64,000 nt of DNA, taken from Phascolomyces articulosus. Lineage: Eukaryota; Mucoromycota; Mucoromycetes; Mucorales; Lichtheimiaceae. Where the stretch lies: positions 620,001-684,000 of the forward strand of contig JAIXMP010000022.1 of NCBI GenBank assembly GCA_025677815.1. Reading direction: 5' to 3'. A program made the position numbers and the translations under genes. This document shows, one piece after another, positions 46,630-60,300 of this stretch (the stretch's first letter is position 1; each line of letters starts with the position of its first letter). The notes below the pieces were generated by a model that did not search any database, was not told the DNA's origin, and saw nothing but the letters and a program-made list of their open reading frames with translations.

Positions 46630-49367
46630 TTAGGTTCGATGTGCAATACAACTCTTGATAGGATCAACAACATCACCAGAATTCCATTGAAATACTGTCA
46701 TGGCTACAACAGATATCATGCTAAAGAAAAAGAAAAATGAATCATTTAGAAAAAAAAATCTCCCAATTGACTACATATGACACAATCCAACATAACTGCA
46801 TCCAAACAATATAATACGTTACCAAATAATACCAAATGTAATCAATGCAATATCTGCCGCGCGTCGTATAGGAGGAAGTGATAATGCTTTGATATGGAAT
46901 AATGGAGGAAACACAAAGCATAATGGAATACAAAATAAGGCACCAATAAGTGATACAAATTTATCCAATTTGTCTCTTGATCCAACAATTGCAATCCATG
47001 CACATAAAAACACGACCAATACACGGAATACATTCTTTTGCCATTTTACCACTGCATTGTTTTTTCCAGACCGTGTTGTAAATAGTCCATTTTCCATAAT
47101 TCGAATAGCAGGGAAAAGTTGTAACGGGATAGATAAACAGATGGCAAGGGAATATAATGTTTGGATCGAAGACACCATAGGATCTTTGCTAGGTAAGTTA
47201 AGAAGGATGATGGTTTGTACATCTTCACCAAATGCCAAATAGGAAATGGCACCCAAAGAGATAAATAATCCAGTAATCACCATCAGTGCTCTACGTAAAA
47301 CACCTGGGAATTTTTGTGGTTCTTTCATGGACTCTGTGATCGGTATCACTGAAAGAAAAGAGTAATATCACGGTGTCAATCATCCCTTATCCCAATTGAA
47401 TTTGAATAGAGGGATAAAAAAATAGATCATTTATTTACCTAGACCAATGCCTTCATAGGTAAAGGCAACTGTACCAATGAATAATGGGAAATGGATAGGA
47501 TTCCAAAACACAGTGACATCGCCTACACCAATAATCACCAATTGTTTCAAGTCATAATAAAACAAGTACACTAATCCAATGACAATAAATACATCTGCAA
47601 TCAAAGCAAAGATAGAAAGACGTTGGATCTTTCGAATCATTGCCAAGGGTATAAATGCAAAACTTTGTGCCAAGATGAGCAGATGCATTGGAAGCAAGAC
47701 ACGACATTTGGAAAAGGCAAGGATCAAGGACTGTAAGTTTTCTGCAACAAAGACCATATAAGCACAGACAAATCCAATTTGTGATAATGTGATGGCTACC
47801 AATACAGCAACCTTCATTTTTGGACCATACAAGACACCTCCCATATCACCAAAACTGGCATGAACGACCAATCGCGTTTGAACCAGTAATAAAAAGGACC
47901 AAAGGGAGATCAATGCCCATATAATGATACCTATGGTCGAAAATACCAATCCTCCATTATAAAACCTATATCATTTGTTTGGATGAAAAGAGAAAAATGT
48001 TGTTGTTAGTCTTGTTTGTTTGTTATTTATTTATAATTAAAAAAAAATGAAAATACACATTCTTACGCTTTTGGTAGAAACATGATGCCTGGTATTTTAA
48101 TTATAATCAAGTATCAAAATTAACGCCATGTTTTTTTACTATTTTGTTAGTAAAACTTTCAAGTCATTTGATTTTGTTCTATAAGAAATTTATAGGCATA
48201 AATATATAAATTACCTGTGGTAACAAATGATTTGAGTAACAAAAACATCGCCTTGCCTGGCGTTGCTTTACCCTGTAGCGTCTGACCTGGCCGTGATCGC
48301 GACATGAGGGGCATTGTTTCACGCGCTTGTAGCTGATGATATTGTACTGGATATTTTTTTGTGGATGATGCACTGGCTGGTAATGGTAATGAAGGTTCAC
48401 CATTCAATGTTGATGTATTATTATTAGAAATGGGATGTTGATGGATACTACTACGACTACTACTATGACTAGTCGCTGTTGCCGTTGTCATTGCTGTTGT
48501 ATGATGATTGATAGCTTGATAAGATGTTCGACTAATCATATTATTACCACGATAAGCCATCCCTTCCCCTTCTTCTTCTTCTGCTGAATGATGATGATGT
48601 CGATGGTGATGATGATGGTGTCGAGGATGCAATCCTTGTTCTTCATCCCCACTTGTATTGCTCACAGAACTCCAAGAAGAAAGAGAAGACTCTTCATCAT
48701 CGTCACTTAAATCCTCTCCACCAAAATGTCCATATAAACATAAAAATTCGACAAAACTGGATGTGACAAAGTTGGGCGGATTTTTACCTTGACGTGCTGC
48801 TTTGGTTAAAACATAATGACGTCGAAATCCGCCTGGTTGTTTTAATGATTGTAATAATGGATCACTCACGGAAGGTCGCACGGCCGGTAATGAAATAGAT
48901 TCAGCTCGTTGTCGCCGCCAATGTTGTTCATTTTCTACACGGGCTGTCCATTTGTATATTTCATCGACAATGGCACCACCAGGTAATAAGTGATGGGTAC
49001 TATAAATGGAGGATGTCGTTAATAGATTGGAATTATTCGCTAATTGTTGCTCTTGTTCGTTCGTTCCCGTTGCTGTTGTTGTAGTCGTGGTGATAGCCGT
49101 TGTATTATTCGATCGTTGAACAGGATTCGTTGTTGTTGTAGTAGCAGTAGTAGCTGTACTATGGCTACTATTACTTCTTGTAGTTGCAGCGCGATGATTA
49201 CTCGTACTCGTCGTATGTTTTGTACGACGGGGTATTTGTGAAGCAATAGGTGCCGTTGAATCGGACGAAGAATCGTGTTGTGACCGAGTCGGTTGAATGA
49301 CAAGATGCCGTTTCACCACTTTGGCTACTTGTTCCACTGGTAAATCCACTGTCAATGAACGTTCCAT
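46630..49367 (-). CDS. AVT3/AVT4-type vacuolar amino-acid transporter (AAAP family)
   Basis: Five exons (49367-48215, 48088-48067, 47965-47439, 47348-46823, 46720-46630; 772 residues). The soluble N-terminus (about 380 residues) is Ser/Thr-rich with a His cluster (HHHHHHRHHHH). It contains the family's conserved block KQPGGFRRHYVL, PPNFVTSSFVEFLCLYGHF and GGEDL. The membrane part follows: KAMFLLLKSFVTTGIMFLPK, AFYNGGLVFSTI, then about ten hydrophobic helices, including GTVAFTYEGIGLVIPITESM and LSIPLQLFPAIRIME. The last exon (MISVVAMTVFQWN...) is short and easily missed because the previous exon runs into a stop at the intron. Relatives export neutral amino acids from the vacuole. Exon 2 is a 22-base microexon. 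Confidence 0.92.
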
Positions 49368-52300
49368 TTGAAGTTTTTTTTTTTTTTTTTTTTTGCCTCC
49401 CCCAAAAAAAAAATATGAATTAACAATAAGAAATTATGTTTGAAAAAAACTTTTGTATATATGTAAAAAAAGGAGTAATTGACTCAATAAAAGAAAAGTT
49501 TTATCGTCTCTTTCCCCTTTTCTTCTTTTAGTTTTTTTGGTTGTTGTTATAAGTAATTAAAAAAAGAAGAAAAATAACTAATAATAATAGTAGTGGTAGT
49601 AAATAGTAATAGTAGTTACGTTGACCCAAACGTACGAGGGGAGAAAGAAGGGTGGCAAAAGAAAGGTTTTGAGAGGGTTTTGAGAGATATTATTAGGTGA
49701 TGATTGATGATGTGGGTGTGGTGGTGGAACCGAGTATACGGAACAACATAATTCCGTTACCAAAAGGCATGTTTATATATGAAACTGTTTAGACTAATAT
49801 TCTTTCTGCTCGTCACTTTTTTTTTGCCCTTAAAATGGGGGCATTTGATGAGTAGCTTACAACTGAAAACTTTTTTTTGTAACATGAATCGGAAGAGGAA
49901 ATAGGAAAAAAAAACAAGTTTTGGGCATTAATGCATAATCGCAACTAAACCATATGTTGTCGGTATTGAAAAAAGAAGAAGATAAGATAACCTTACCTAC
50001 TACACTTAAACTTGGTAATATATTTTCAAAGGACCATATTTATATATAGTAAACTAGAGGGTTATCATTAAATTACTATAACAAACAATATGAATGAAAA
50101 GATATATTGCATTAAGCTACATACTACAGTTATTAATGAATACACTTTTTTTTCATCAGCATCATTATTATGCATCATCAAAAGTAACATACTTGTAAAA
50201 AAAAATGTGACGCAATATTACACAGTAATTATGTATTTATACTTGAAAATGATGCATAATAATTTCTTAAATGTCAACAAGTAGATGATCTAATATTATC
50301 AATCTTTATATATGCATGGTCGTTATAATAATCAGTAAAAGCCATATTAACTTTTTCATTTCCCCTTCTCTTTAATTTCCTTTAATAAACATAATAAATC
50401 CATAAATGTGCTATTATTAAATGCAAGAATGCTATCATTACAATGAAATGAGATAGTTGTAACACGTCCATTGTTTTGGCATCTGAAAGTTGTTTATAAT
50501 CAAAAGTATAAATGAGGACTGGTAAATTTTATGTAACTTTTGAAAACAAAACATAATGCACTCTTTCTATGTATATTTACATATAAACATATAAATATGG
50601 AACAAACAAAAAGTAGGGAAGTGACAAAACTGGCCAACAAAGATGAGAAGAGCAATTATTATCATGTTTCTAAGTCGACAAAATATGATATCGCAATACC
50701 ATTGTCTCTCATGTAACTTCTTCTACGTAACAAGCAGCAATCTCTTTGACTAATAATTCATGTCCTTGTAGCCCTGTCTTGCCATTTTTTGGAATACCAT
50801 AAAACATGATCCTCCTATTTCGGTTTCGAGTACTTCAAAGGAGGAGGAGGTAATAAGCTATTCCTGTTAATGGAAATAACAAGATATTTAGAATAATAAC
50901 ATTATGCAAGAATCGGATTCAGATGATGATCAAGTATATAACTAGATGTATTTTAGATTTGAAACTTGCGATGGAAACAAGAAACAAAAGAAGAGTGCTA
51001 TGTAATAAGTAATAAACGAGTAATACCGAAGTATATATTATTTTTACAATGAAAAAATATTCTTAGTTAATAATGATTCATCTTAAATAATATAAAAACT
51101 TTGCTAGTAAAACAACGACACATTAAGTAATGAAGTAGTAAAAAAAAAATTAACTGCTTCCCAGAGTAAAATTGATACACTGACAAACTTTGAATATAAT
51201 TTCAAAGTTGATTCAAGCTATTATCACGTCGGATCAGTAAATCGAATTACCAGCAACATAAAAAACTCACAACAGCTTTGTATATATGCTAGAAAACTAT
51301 GCTTAAATAACATCTGTAAATCTTATTTCTTAAATGACAGTGTGGACGATCTGATGATATGATCCATTTTTATACGTACTGCTTACTATTTACCATTACC
51401 CCTCTTCTGATGGACCGTACATATTAAAAAGGCATAGATAATAACGGAATGAAAGGTGTAATTCAATTTCACGGGGAAAGTGTCCATCACGATTGATTTT
51501 TTCATTTTTATTACATAATAAAATTAGAACCCTAGAAAAAAATGGCAAGAAACATCGGAATTTGTCCACTAATAGTTCCCTTCTATTCAATTGATATAGA
51601 AGCCCACTTGTTTTTAAAATATAAATATTTCCTTCCCTAGCAAAAGTTCTCGACTTTTTTGTTATAAAAAGGATCGGGAGCATCTAAGGTGCGATTTCTT
51701 GATGATGGATTTTATATAACTGCACATAAAAATGTTGGTGTTCCCAAAAAAAAAAAAGGCATGTTACGTATTAAAATTCAAATCTGATCTACTCAGTCTT
51801 TGCATTTCCGTTTTATCGGTCCGTTCTGTACTTGTTCCCAGTCTTATTCTTCTCCGACCCCAACAAATAATCTTTGACGCGCCACGCAGATTGGCTTTGT
51901 TGTTGTTGTCCTCGGTTGGATTGTTCGTGACACAGTATCATGATGGTTTGTAAAAAAAAAAAAGATTCGTAAAACCCGACAACAACAATGGTTTGATGAA
52001 AACTGCTTTCATCTAAACGGTCCTCCATAAGAGGTGCGTTGGTTATACGAGTTATAGTAGACCTCTACTGACCATCTTAGAACTAATTATATCTAGCAAT
52101 ATTGTTTTGCGCAATGGCATCTATTTTGTTGTCGGGCCATAGTAGCATTATTACATCTACGAGAAGAATTGCTGTAACATAGAATATTATTATGGTAAGT
52201 ATTATGCCATATACATCATAACCCCGTATTGCTTATTCATCAATATCGAATTGTAGAAGCAAAAGTAATACAATGGATGCCGGTACTAGACCAAAACAAA

Positions 52301-55300
52301 TAGAAGATTATGGATAAACACATTATGCTCGTAAAATATCGATCCATATAACACACCCTTAAAGTGTATTCCTGTGTTTTTTTATATCTTTTTTTGGGAG
52401 TTGATACTACCCAGTGTATACACCATGTTTTTATATAAATAAAGAAGTAATAAATTGAAAAACTGTTATATCCATTCCATTATTGGATTCTGATATTGAA
52501 TGAGTATGTGTTTAAATGTAGAAGAACTTATATCCAAAAACAAAAATAATGGGTAATCCTATACCCAATATCCAAAATGGGTGTACCAAGAAAAAATTCG
52601 GATTAAATCGATCCTAACTACTCTCTAGATATAGGTTGAAACCACGACAACTTCTATTATATATTCAGTAAATAATTTTTATTTAATAAAGATAGTGATA
52701 GTTTTCCATCACGATTGATTGTGGAAATTATAAAATATCAAGTATAGTTTTCATCAGTAAGATGATCTTATTGCTCTTAAATGTCGATATATATCCTTTC
52801 TCAATTGCAATCGATAATTGATACCCATGCCCACAACGAATACTAGATGGACAGGAAGATGTAAATTAGAATAGTTTTTTTTTTTCTTTTTTCGTTTTAC
52901 TAAACTTGCATTACTATTTCTCTTGACCACCGCCAAAAAAAAACGCGTATCGTTTTCCTTTGCAACCGTTAATTTGTTATACATTCCCTTTTCAGCTTCT
53001 GTCTGTTAAGATTCCATATGGATTTTGGGGGCGTTTATTATAATGCTGAACCGGGACCATCTTTTTTTGTTGTCGTTATGGGTGGCGCACACCCATAAGA
53101 ATGATTATGCATCATCTCATGGATATAATTATTTTATTTCAACTACTTTCAATTCTTTATTATGACTTGCAATTCTTTTCTACTCAAGATGAAGGGATTT
53201 TACGTATCTAATTGACACGTTGTTCAAAGTATATATAAAGAAATGACGCAGCTGATACAGAAGTGTATACAGTATTTTTAAAATCGTACATTGAATCTAT
53301 TATAATACATATATACGTAATATGTAGAACTTTGGCAAAAATTGATTATAAATAAATATTTGCCGTTACTTCTGGATGAAACAAAATAAAGGACGAACAT
53401 TTAGGCATTTTTAAATATGGCGTTTTTTATCATCACTTACATCAATTAAGTATAAAACTTGAAACTTGGATAAGTTAAAAAAAAACAGGTTTCCTTTTTA
53501 GTTTGACGTTCGTTGGTGTAACCCATCCAATCCACATGGCATGTGGTCTTGAAGAAGAAGAGAAGAGGGGATAATTAGATGCTGGTAGTACTTAATAAAT
53601 TAATCTAATTTACATGTTGTCAATGTAATAAGTAATAAAGAAGAATGCTTCAGTTTTCTTTATATATTACCAATGACCATCAATTACCTCAATGGTAATA
53701 TTATACTATATAACTATATAACAAAGCACAATTGTTACATTGATATTATACGTTATTAAAGGATTCGATGCTTAAGAAAGAGGGAAAATAAAAATAAAGT
53801 ACAGCCAATTATCATTTAGGTTACCCTGGTCTCTCATATTATTTCTTCTCTGCTTTGTTTTTATTTTCATTATATAAAACCTAAAGAAGCAGGCAAAGGC
53901 TTATAAAATAAAATACGCCCGTTTTTGTATAACGATGACTCTTTTTTTCTTCATGTATTCCAAATAATCGAAACAAAAAAAATGGGATCTTTTCTAATAA
54001 CACGATTATCTGGGTCCCCAATCTTTGTATACCGTAAATCCAATGGCCGGATCGTATCATGAAAGAACAGACGAAATTCCATAACCCCAACCACCTTTTT
54101 TCTATATATTCAATCGTCAACGATGATAATGATGATGATGACTGTGATATAAAAATGATGTATTCAATAAATAAAAATTATAAAGTTTTTTTTTTAATTA
54201 TTTAAAAAAATCACACGACATGCTGCTTTAAAATTCCAATATATATGAATTATTTGAAAAGAAGTTCTGTATGATAAATGATAATATTATGATACTGTGA
54301 TCTACAAAATAATGATAATAAAAAAACAGGTTCCCAGATCAAAAAAGAAAATCCAACCGGCGCCTTAATAAAAAGACCATGGTCGATGAAAAATTGTATG
54401 TATAAATGTGCGGATATATGAATGTAACAGAAGTTTAAGAAAAATAAGGTTGTATTGTAATTAGCCATATATGAACGATCGGGTGCAACCATCCAAGTTT
54501 CGTCCGCACCGTCCGTTTTTAACTTTTTCTCCCCCCAGCAAAATGATTTTTTGAGTTGAGTTGGGTGCTTTTTTTTATTTGAAGGGGGGGGTTGCTTACC
54601 AACAAACAGCACACAACCACAACAATAGGAAATTAGAAATCTATTGTCCTTACTTTCCATCAAAGTATGACAAATTATTAACTGCAAAATCCTTCACGTT
54701 CATTTATTTTTTCAACGTGTCATGTTTACAATTATAATAATTGATTATTTTTGGATATGTTTCTCTTGGTAACTGGAACTTAGTAGACCTCTCCTGCTCC
54801 CCGTTTTACCATCATCCTATGAGTTATCATTTGTGAAAAAAAATTAGTTTGAATTGTTTTCATGCAAAACAAGTGTATGATAATAGTAAAGATTCTGATC
54901 TTTCATATGTAGTTATATTAAAATAAATCTGGACTCTTTTTTTTTATGACGCGCCCGTTTCAGATTCAACTGATGGAATTTCACACAAGATGAACAATTT
55001 TGGGAAATTTGAGAATCTTGGGGGGTATGATGGATTGACGATGGATTAGACGGAAAAACAATAATTGATGATAATGATAATAAATATATACTTAATAGAA
55101 TAATAATAAAGAGAAAAGGAAGATTTTTTATTGAAACGGAGATGTTTGAATCCCTTTGTCACACGCAAGCAATGTTAAAAAAAGGGCCCATCCACACATT
55201 ATATATTTTATTGTTACGCAGAAAAGAAGCAAAAGATTCGGTAATGATACTTAATATAAAAAGACACATTAAGAGAAAAGGCACCCAGGCCAATTCATCA

Positions 55301-55481
55301 GTTTTTGAATATAAAAAGACAATCAGATCGAATTCGTTTTCTTGTTCTTTCCCTTTTACAACCTCTTTACCTCATTTTACATAAAATTCACTTAAAAATA
55401 CGAGCAGAGCTCTATTTTGAAAAATAACCCATCCCATTCCCTATCCTTTCTCTTTTATTCTAGTTGTAATCTATTATTATA
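49368..55481. other. Six-kilobase gene-poor region
   Basis: AT-rich throughout, with T/A homopolymers. The first 400 bases are the transporter's upstream region, with a long T run at about 49375-49394 on the plus strand (A-rich leader on the minus strand). I see no gene except the short remnant at 50709-50830. Around 55142-55384 an open frame exists but overlaps the likely promoter of the DPBB gene and shows no domain. Confidence 0.5.
50709..50830 (-). pseudogene. Short coding-like remnant
   Basis: After a possible acceptor (AAATAG, about 50818) the minus strand reads MFYGIPKNGKTGLQGHELLV then KEIAACYVEEVT and stops at 50709. It stands out from the AT-rich surroundings but has no connected exon. 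Family not recognised. Confidence 0.25.
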
Positions 55482-56555
55482 ATGGCATCTTCAAAACATC
55501 TTATCGCCTTATTTCTTCTTGTCGCATGCTTAAGTGTGGTCTTGGCTGCTCCTTTGCCCGTTGAACGTCATTCTTTACATAAGCGTTGTCACCAAAATGA
55601 TCGCCACCATAACTCTGGCGCTGGCTATTACAAGGACGACGATTCAAAGAAGCACAACAACAATGATAAGAAGGAAGATGATGAACAAAAATCTCGTGAA
55701 CATCATGGTGGTTATAATCAACAAAACCCCAAGCCATCTACTACTGAAGCTGTCGAAACTACTGTCACAACAACTCAACGTCATGTTCCTACTACTACTA
55801 CTACCACTACTACCACTACTACCACTACTACCACAACAACCAAAGCTGTTCCAACAACCACTGAAAATGAGGAGGAACCTACTACTACTACTACTACTAC
55901 CACAACAACAACCAAAGCTGTTCCAACAACCACTGAAAATGAAGAGGAACCCACTACTACCACAACAACAAAGAAGCCTACCACAACTACCACAAAAGCT
56001 CCTACTACAACTACCACTACCGAAGCACCAAAGCCAACCTCAGGTGGTGGTGGATCCTCTGGTGGTGATTACTCTGGTGAAGGTACATATATTTACAAAT
56101 TTTTTCAAACATTTCTGATTAATTGAATTAAATATATTAAATACCAACTCTCTTAACAAATCTCTCTTAGGCACTTGGTATGATGTCGGATTAGGATCTT
56201 GTGGTACTACCAACAGTAATTCTGAATACGTTGCAGCTTTGAACTATATTCAAATGAAAAATGGTGCAAACCCTAACAATAACCCCATATGTGGTGACAA
56301 GATTGATATCAATGGTCCAAATGGTTCTGTCACTGTTACTATTGTTGACACGGTAATGTTACTTTTTTAATAATTAATCTAAATAATTAAGCTTTTTTGG
56401 ATTTTGTGGGAGAAAATACTCATAAATTAAACTTCGATACATATTTATAGTGCCCCACATGTGCTTATGGTGATATTGATTTAAGTCCTGCCGCTTTCTC
56501 TAAGCTTGCTGATTTGAACGATGGTCGTATCAATATTAATTGGAGTTTTGCTTAA
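55482..56555 (+). CDS. Secreted Thr-rich double-psi beta-barrel (expansin/RlpA-like) protein
   Basis: Three exons (55482-56082, 56171-56352, 56451-56555; 295 residues). A signal peptide (MASSKHLIALFLLVACLSVV) is followed by a possible Kex2-type site (HKR), a His/Asp/Lys-rich stretch, a long Thr-rich linker with two copies of KAVPTTTENEEEP, and a C-terminal barrel of about 100 residues: GTWYDVGLGSCGTTN, CGDKIDINGPNGSVTVTIVD, CPTCAYGDIDLSPAAFSKLA, INISWSFA. This is the DPBB fold of RlpA-like and expansin-related fungal proteins, with the Cys pairs and the DLSPAAF signature. The Thr tract is probably O-mannosylated and spans the wall. Such proteins may loosen or bind polysaccharide. Catalysis is not shown. 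Confidence 0.88.
55787..55990 (+). repeat. ACT/ACC triplet tract and 72-bp tandem repeat
   Basis: Thr codons (ACT, ACC, ACA) form runs of up to 17. A unit starting ACCAAAGCTGTTCCAACAAC at 55839 recurs at 55911, a 72-base period (24 codons), with few changes. Copy number probably varies by slippage. Confidence 0.8.
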
Positions 56556-57329
56556 AATTATCTAATTATTAGATAAAGATACTTTTTATCCTTTATACAC
56601 CCTTTCACTGTCCTTTTTTTTTTTGCAACCTTCCCTCACATCAATGTGTTTTTTTCTTATCCTATTTTGCATGTATTATTATTCTTATAAAAAGGATTTT
56701 TCTTAAATCCTCAATCCCTTATTCAATATCATTTTACACCGCAATACCCACCAAAAAAAGAGACACATGTATTATATTACTGGTAGAATATCATAGAAAG
56801 CAGTGCTTTCCCCATCTTGATACATTATACATCTCAGAATAATTTTTATTTGCTGGTCAATCATTTTTTAGAGATGTGCTTTTATATATAAAAATATTAA
56901 AACAACACCAAACTGGATATTGGTTTATATTACAATTCTTTTTTATTACTAAAAGTACTTGTTGAATGTGGTGATTTATGGCAGCAAAAAAAATAATTTC
57001 ATTTTTAATAGAAGAGAGAAAGAACAAAATATATTTATATAAATATAAATAACACGCCTAAAAGGATAATAGAAAGAAAAGAAAAAGGAAGGATCAATCT
57101 AATGTCAAACTTTGTACAACGATCGAAAGGGATAGGGAGCTATGTGTGTGTGTCATAATATTACAAATAAGCAAAAGTGGTAGAATAGAAAGAAGCACGA
57201 ATACTATTAAGTATATGGGTAAGTAACATGTAATGAAAAGAGAAAAAAAAAGAGATAAGATGGTATAAATGTCACACAATTTGTGGTAAATTATTAATGA
57301 TTATATTATTATATACTTCTTGTTTTTTT
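56556..57329. other. Convergent 3' flanks
   Basis: 3' flanks of the DPBB gene (plus) and flippase gene (minus). AT-rich with no gene seen. Confidence 0.5.
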
Positions 57330-60300
57330 TTATCGAAAGGCCTGGAACCATTTACTGAATGGACTATTGCTACTTGAAGAAGAGTGATGATGTCCATCTT
57401 TTAATACTGGATCCTTTTTCCTATTCTTTTTACGTTGTTTTTTATCAAACTTTTCGACATGGCGGACTGTGTGCATCACATCAGCGTACCACCATTGTTT
57501 GGCAAAAACAATCACGTATCTTGGTAAGAATGAAACAATGGTGGATAATAATAAGATGAGCCAGAAGGACCAACCGCCATAGAGCATATAACCCATACCA
57601 TAGATATTGACTGATTGGAATAACCCATAAATCAATACCCATAAAAAGGTTATCAATAGTTCAGCAATAACGAAAAAGAATTGGAACCATGTCCAGTAAT
57701 AAGTATTGAATCCAGGCATCAAGTTGGCCACGAGTACGGCAGCAAGGGCAACAGCAGAAGAGAATTGAAGCATTGAATTGGGACGACCGTCTGGATTAGG
57801 ATCTGAGCCATCGTATGCAAAATAAAACGCATAGAACAATACAAGTGATTGCCATACCGCATCACCAAAATAAAGCCAGTAACGTAATCGTGTATAGAGT
57901 CGATGATCAGTACCCACTTCATAAACTTGAGGATATTTTCGTAGATAAGGCGCCGTAATGGTTTCGTCCGTACATCCTAATCATAGATAGTGTACATGTT
58001 GAGTTAGTGAGATCAAATCATTCATATGATCTCAATTGAAGAAAAAAAAACTTACCCAGGATAACCACAGGCGCCACGGTGAAAATAACGTTGTATAATT
58101 GAAGAAAAGAATAATCATAAAAGATATTGCCAGAGAAACGACTGTAAATCTGATACCAAAGGGAAGGGAACACCCAAAGAACATTTTTGTAAAAGAAATT
58201 GAGAATCATTTCCGAAATACGATGATAGTTCCAATGGCCTTGAACAAGCAATAATTTATGAAGGAAACGGAATTGAGCAATTGCATAATCTGAAGCCATC
58301 GAAGCTTGGACACCTTCTTGACCAGCAATACCAACACCAATGTTAGCTGCTTGAATCATACTAACATCATTGGCACCATCACCTACAGCCAAAGTCACTG
58401 CTCCTTTGCCTTCTTTGACCATTTCAACGACCAACGCTTTTTGCAAAGGACTGACACGACAGCAGAGGACACTTTTGCATAATAATGATAATTCAAGCAA
58501 TCGATTCTTGAGATCATCCGTTTCGAATAAACGAGTCAAAGCAGCTCCTTCAATAATCAATGCATTTTCTGTCGTATCTCCTTTGGCTAAGGCTGCTGAT
58601 ACTTGCGCCATGGTATCATCCATATCACGCTCGACTTGATCATGACCACGTAATGTCCACAAGTTCATGTTACCATCCAGCAAATTACTAGCATAACCAA
58701 TATTGATGGCAGTTTCAAGTTTATCACCCGTCAACACCCAGACCTTGATACCAGCTCGACGTAAATCTTCAATACACTGAGGAACACCTTCTTGCAATTT
58801 ATCTTCGATACCCGTTGCACCTAACAAGGTCAAATTTTGTTCCATGGAATCTTGCACTGCATCAATCTTTTCAGCACGATTTTCAGCTGCTGTACTTGCT
58901 GCTTCATATTCTGCTTCCCATAGTTCATATTTTTCTGGCGTCAAAGATTTCCATGCCAACATGAGTGTACGTAACCCATCATTCGAAAAAGCATCAATAT
59001 CATTTTGTGTTTGTTGTAATACTTCCTTATTCGAAGGATCTGTATGATCCAATCGTTCTAAAATCACATTGTCGGCACCTTTACAATAAAGGACAATATC
59101 ATTCCATGGATAAGGACGTTGGAGAATCACACTCATACGTTTTCGTGTTGAATTGAAATCCAATGTATTGAGGAGCTGGAATTCATATTCGGTACCCAAT
59201 AAATCGACCGTGAGACGTTTACCTTGACGTGATAAGAAAGAAAAACCTAGATCACGCGCGGCACTGACAAGGGCAGCTTCATCTGGCGATTCAGCCTTGT
59301 AAACCAGTTGTGTCTCAACAGTGGTATCCACAATATCGGGTCGCTCCACATTGATGATGGATTCGAATTCTTCGCCTCGTGTACTGCTTTTCCGTCGAAG
59401 TTTGTCTTTCTTACGTCGTCGTAGATTTTTTTTTAACTTTTTTCTGAAACCACGGCTCTTTTTAGCTTCTCCAGGATATAGTGGATTGTTTTCATCAGTG
59501 ACTTGAGGTTGTTGTGACTGTTGTTCCAAGCCTCCTTCTTCATCATCACCACCTGCTATTTCTTCATTATCCACTTCCATAATCACTTTGCCTTCCTTGT
59601 CAATCTTGTCAACCACCACGGTATGACACAATGACAAGAGCATAAAAAACTCTTGGATTCGATCTTGGGTGGTGGGTGCAGCTGCTGTCATTTCAGAAGT
59701 GGTGCTTGTTTGTGTTGGACTGGCCTTGGGTTGTAGATCCCAGAAGACACGTGGATCGGCAAATGGTAAACGATTAGGGTCCAGACTACTATAACATGGT
59801 GTGAAAAGAGAATAAAGGGCTCGTTTATAATCATCAAAGATGGCCGTACGACGTTGTTGAAAGGATCGATTTTCATCTGCTTCTTCTTCCTCTTCTTCTT
59901 CATTGATGATGGTATCAATTTTTTCTACCGGTACAATGTTATCGTCCGTGGCTGCTGTGGTTAATAATCCAGCATGTTGATCTCCTTCTTCAACTGTGGC
60001 GGCGGGTTGGTTTTTTTCTTTACGGATTCGAGCTCCTCTTGCCCCCTCCGATTCGGGGGAAAATCCATTATTTCCATATCGTTTGCCCCCAATTGAACAT
60101 TCTCGGAATTCCATAATGTTTCTTGTGAGTGTGCCCGTCTTGTCAGAAAAGAGATATTCCACTTGTCCAAGGTCATCGGATAAGTTCCACTAATTCATTA
60201 TTCGCCATCATTTATAAATATATTGTTACAGTAGATAAAAGTTGTTTTCTGTAAAAAAAAACCATCATCACTTACGGATTTAGGTACACATGCAGTGTCT

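Noticed and set aside
49040..49303. Open frames opposite and offset to the AVT3 N-terminus
   Set aside because: They arise from Thr/Ser triplet repeats. The transporter frame has conserved blocks and correct splice phases.
54250..54687. 145-residue minus-strand frame
   Set aside because: Composition is low-complexity and the frame crosses homopolymers. No domain or splice support.
55534..56118. Long Leu/Pro-rich open frame overlapping the DPBB gene, and a Val-rich one on the minus strand
   Set aside because: Both are shadows of the ACN-repeat Thr tract. They lack domains, and the true frame has a signal peptide and the barrel domain.
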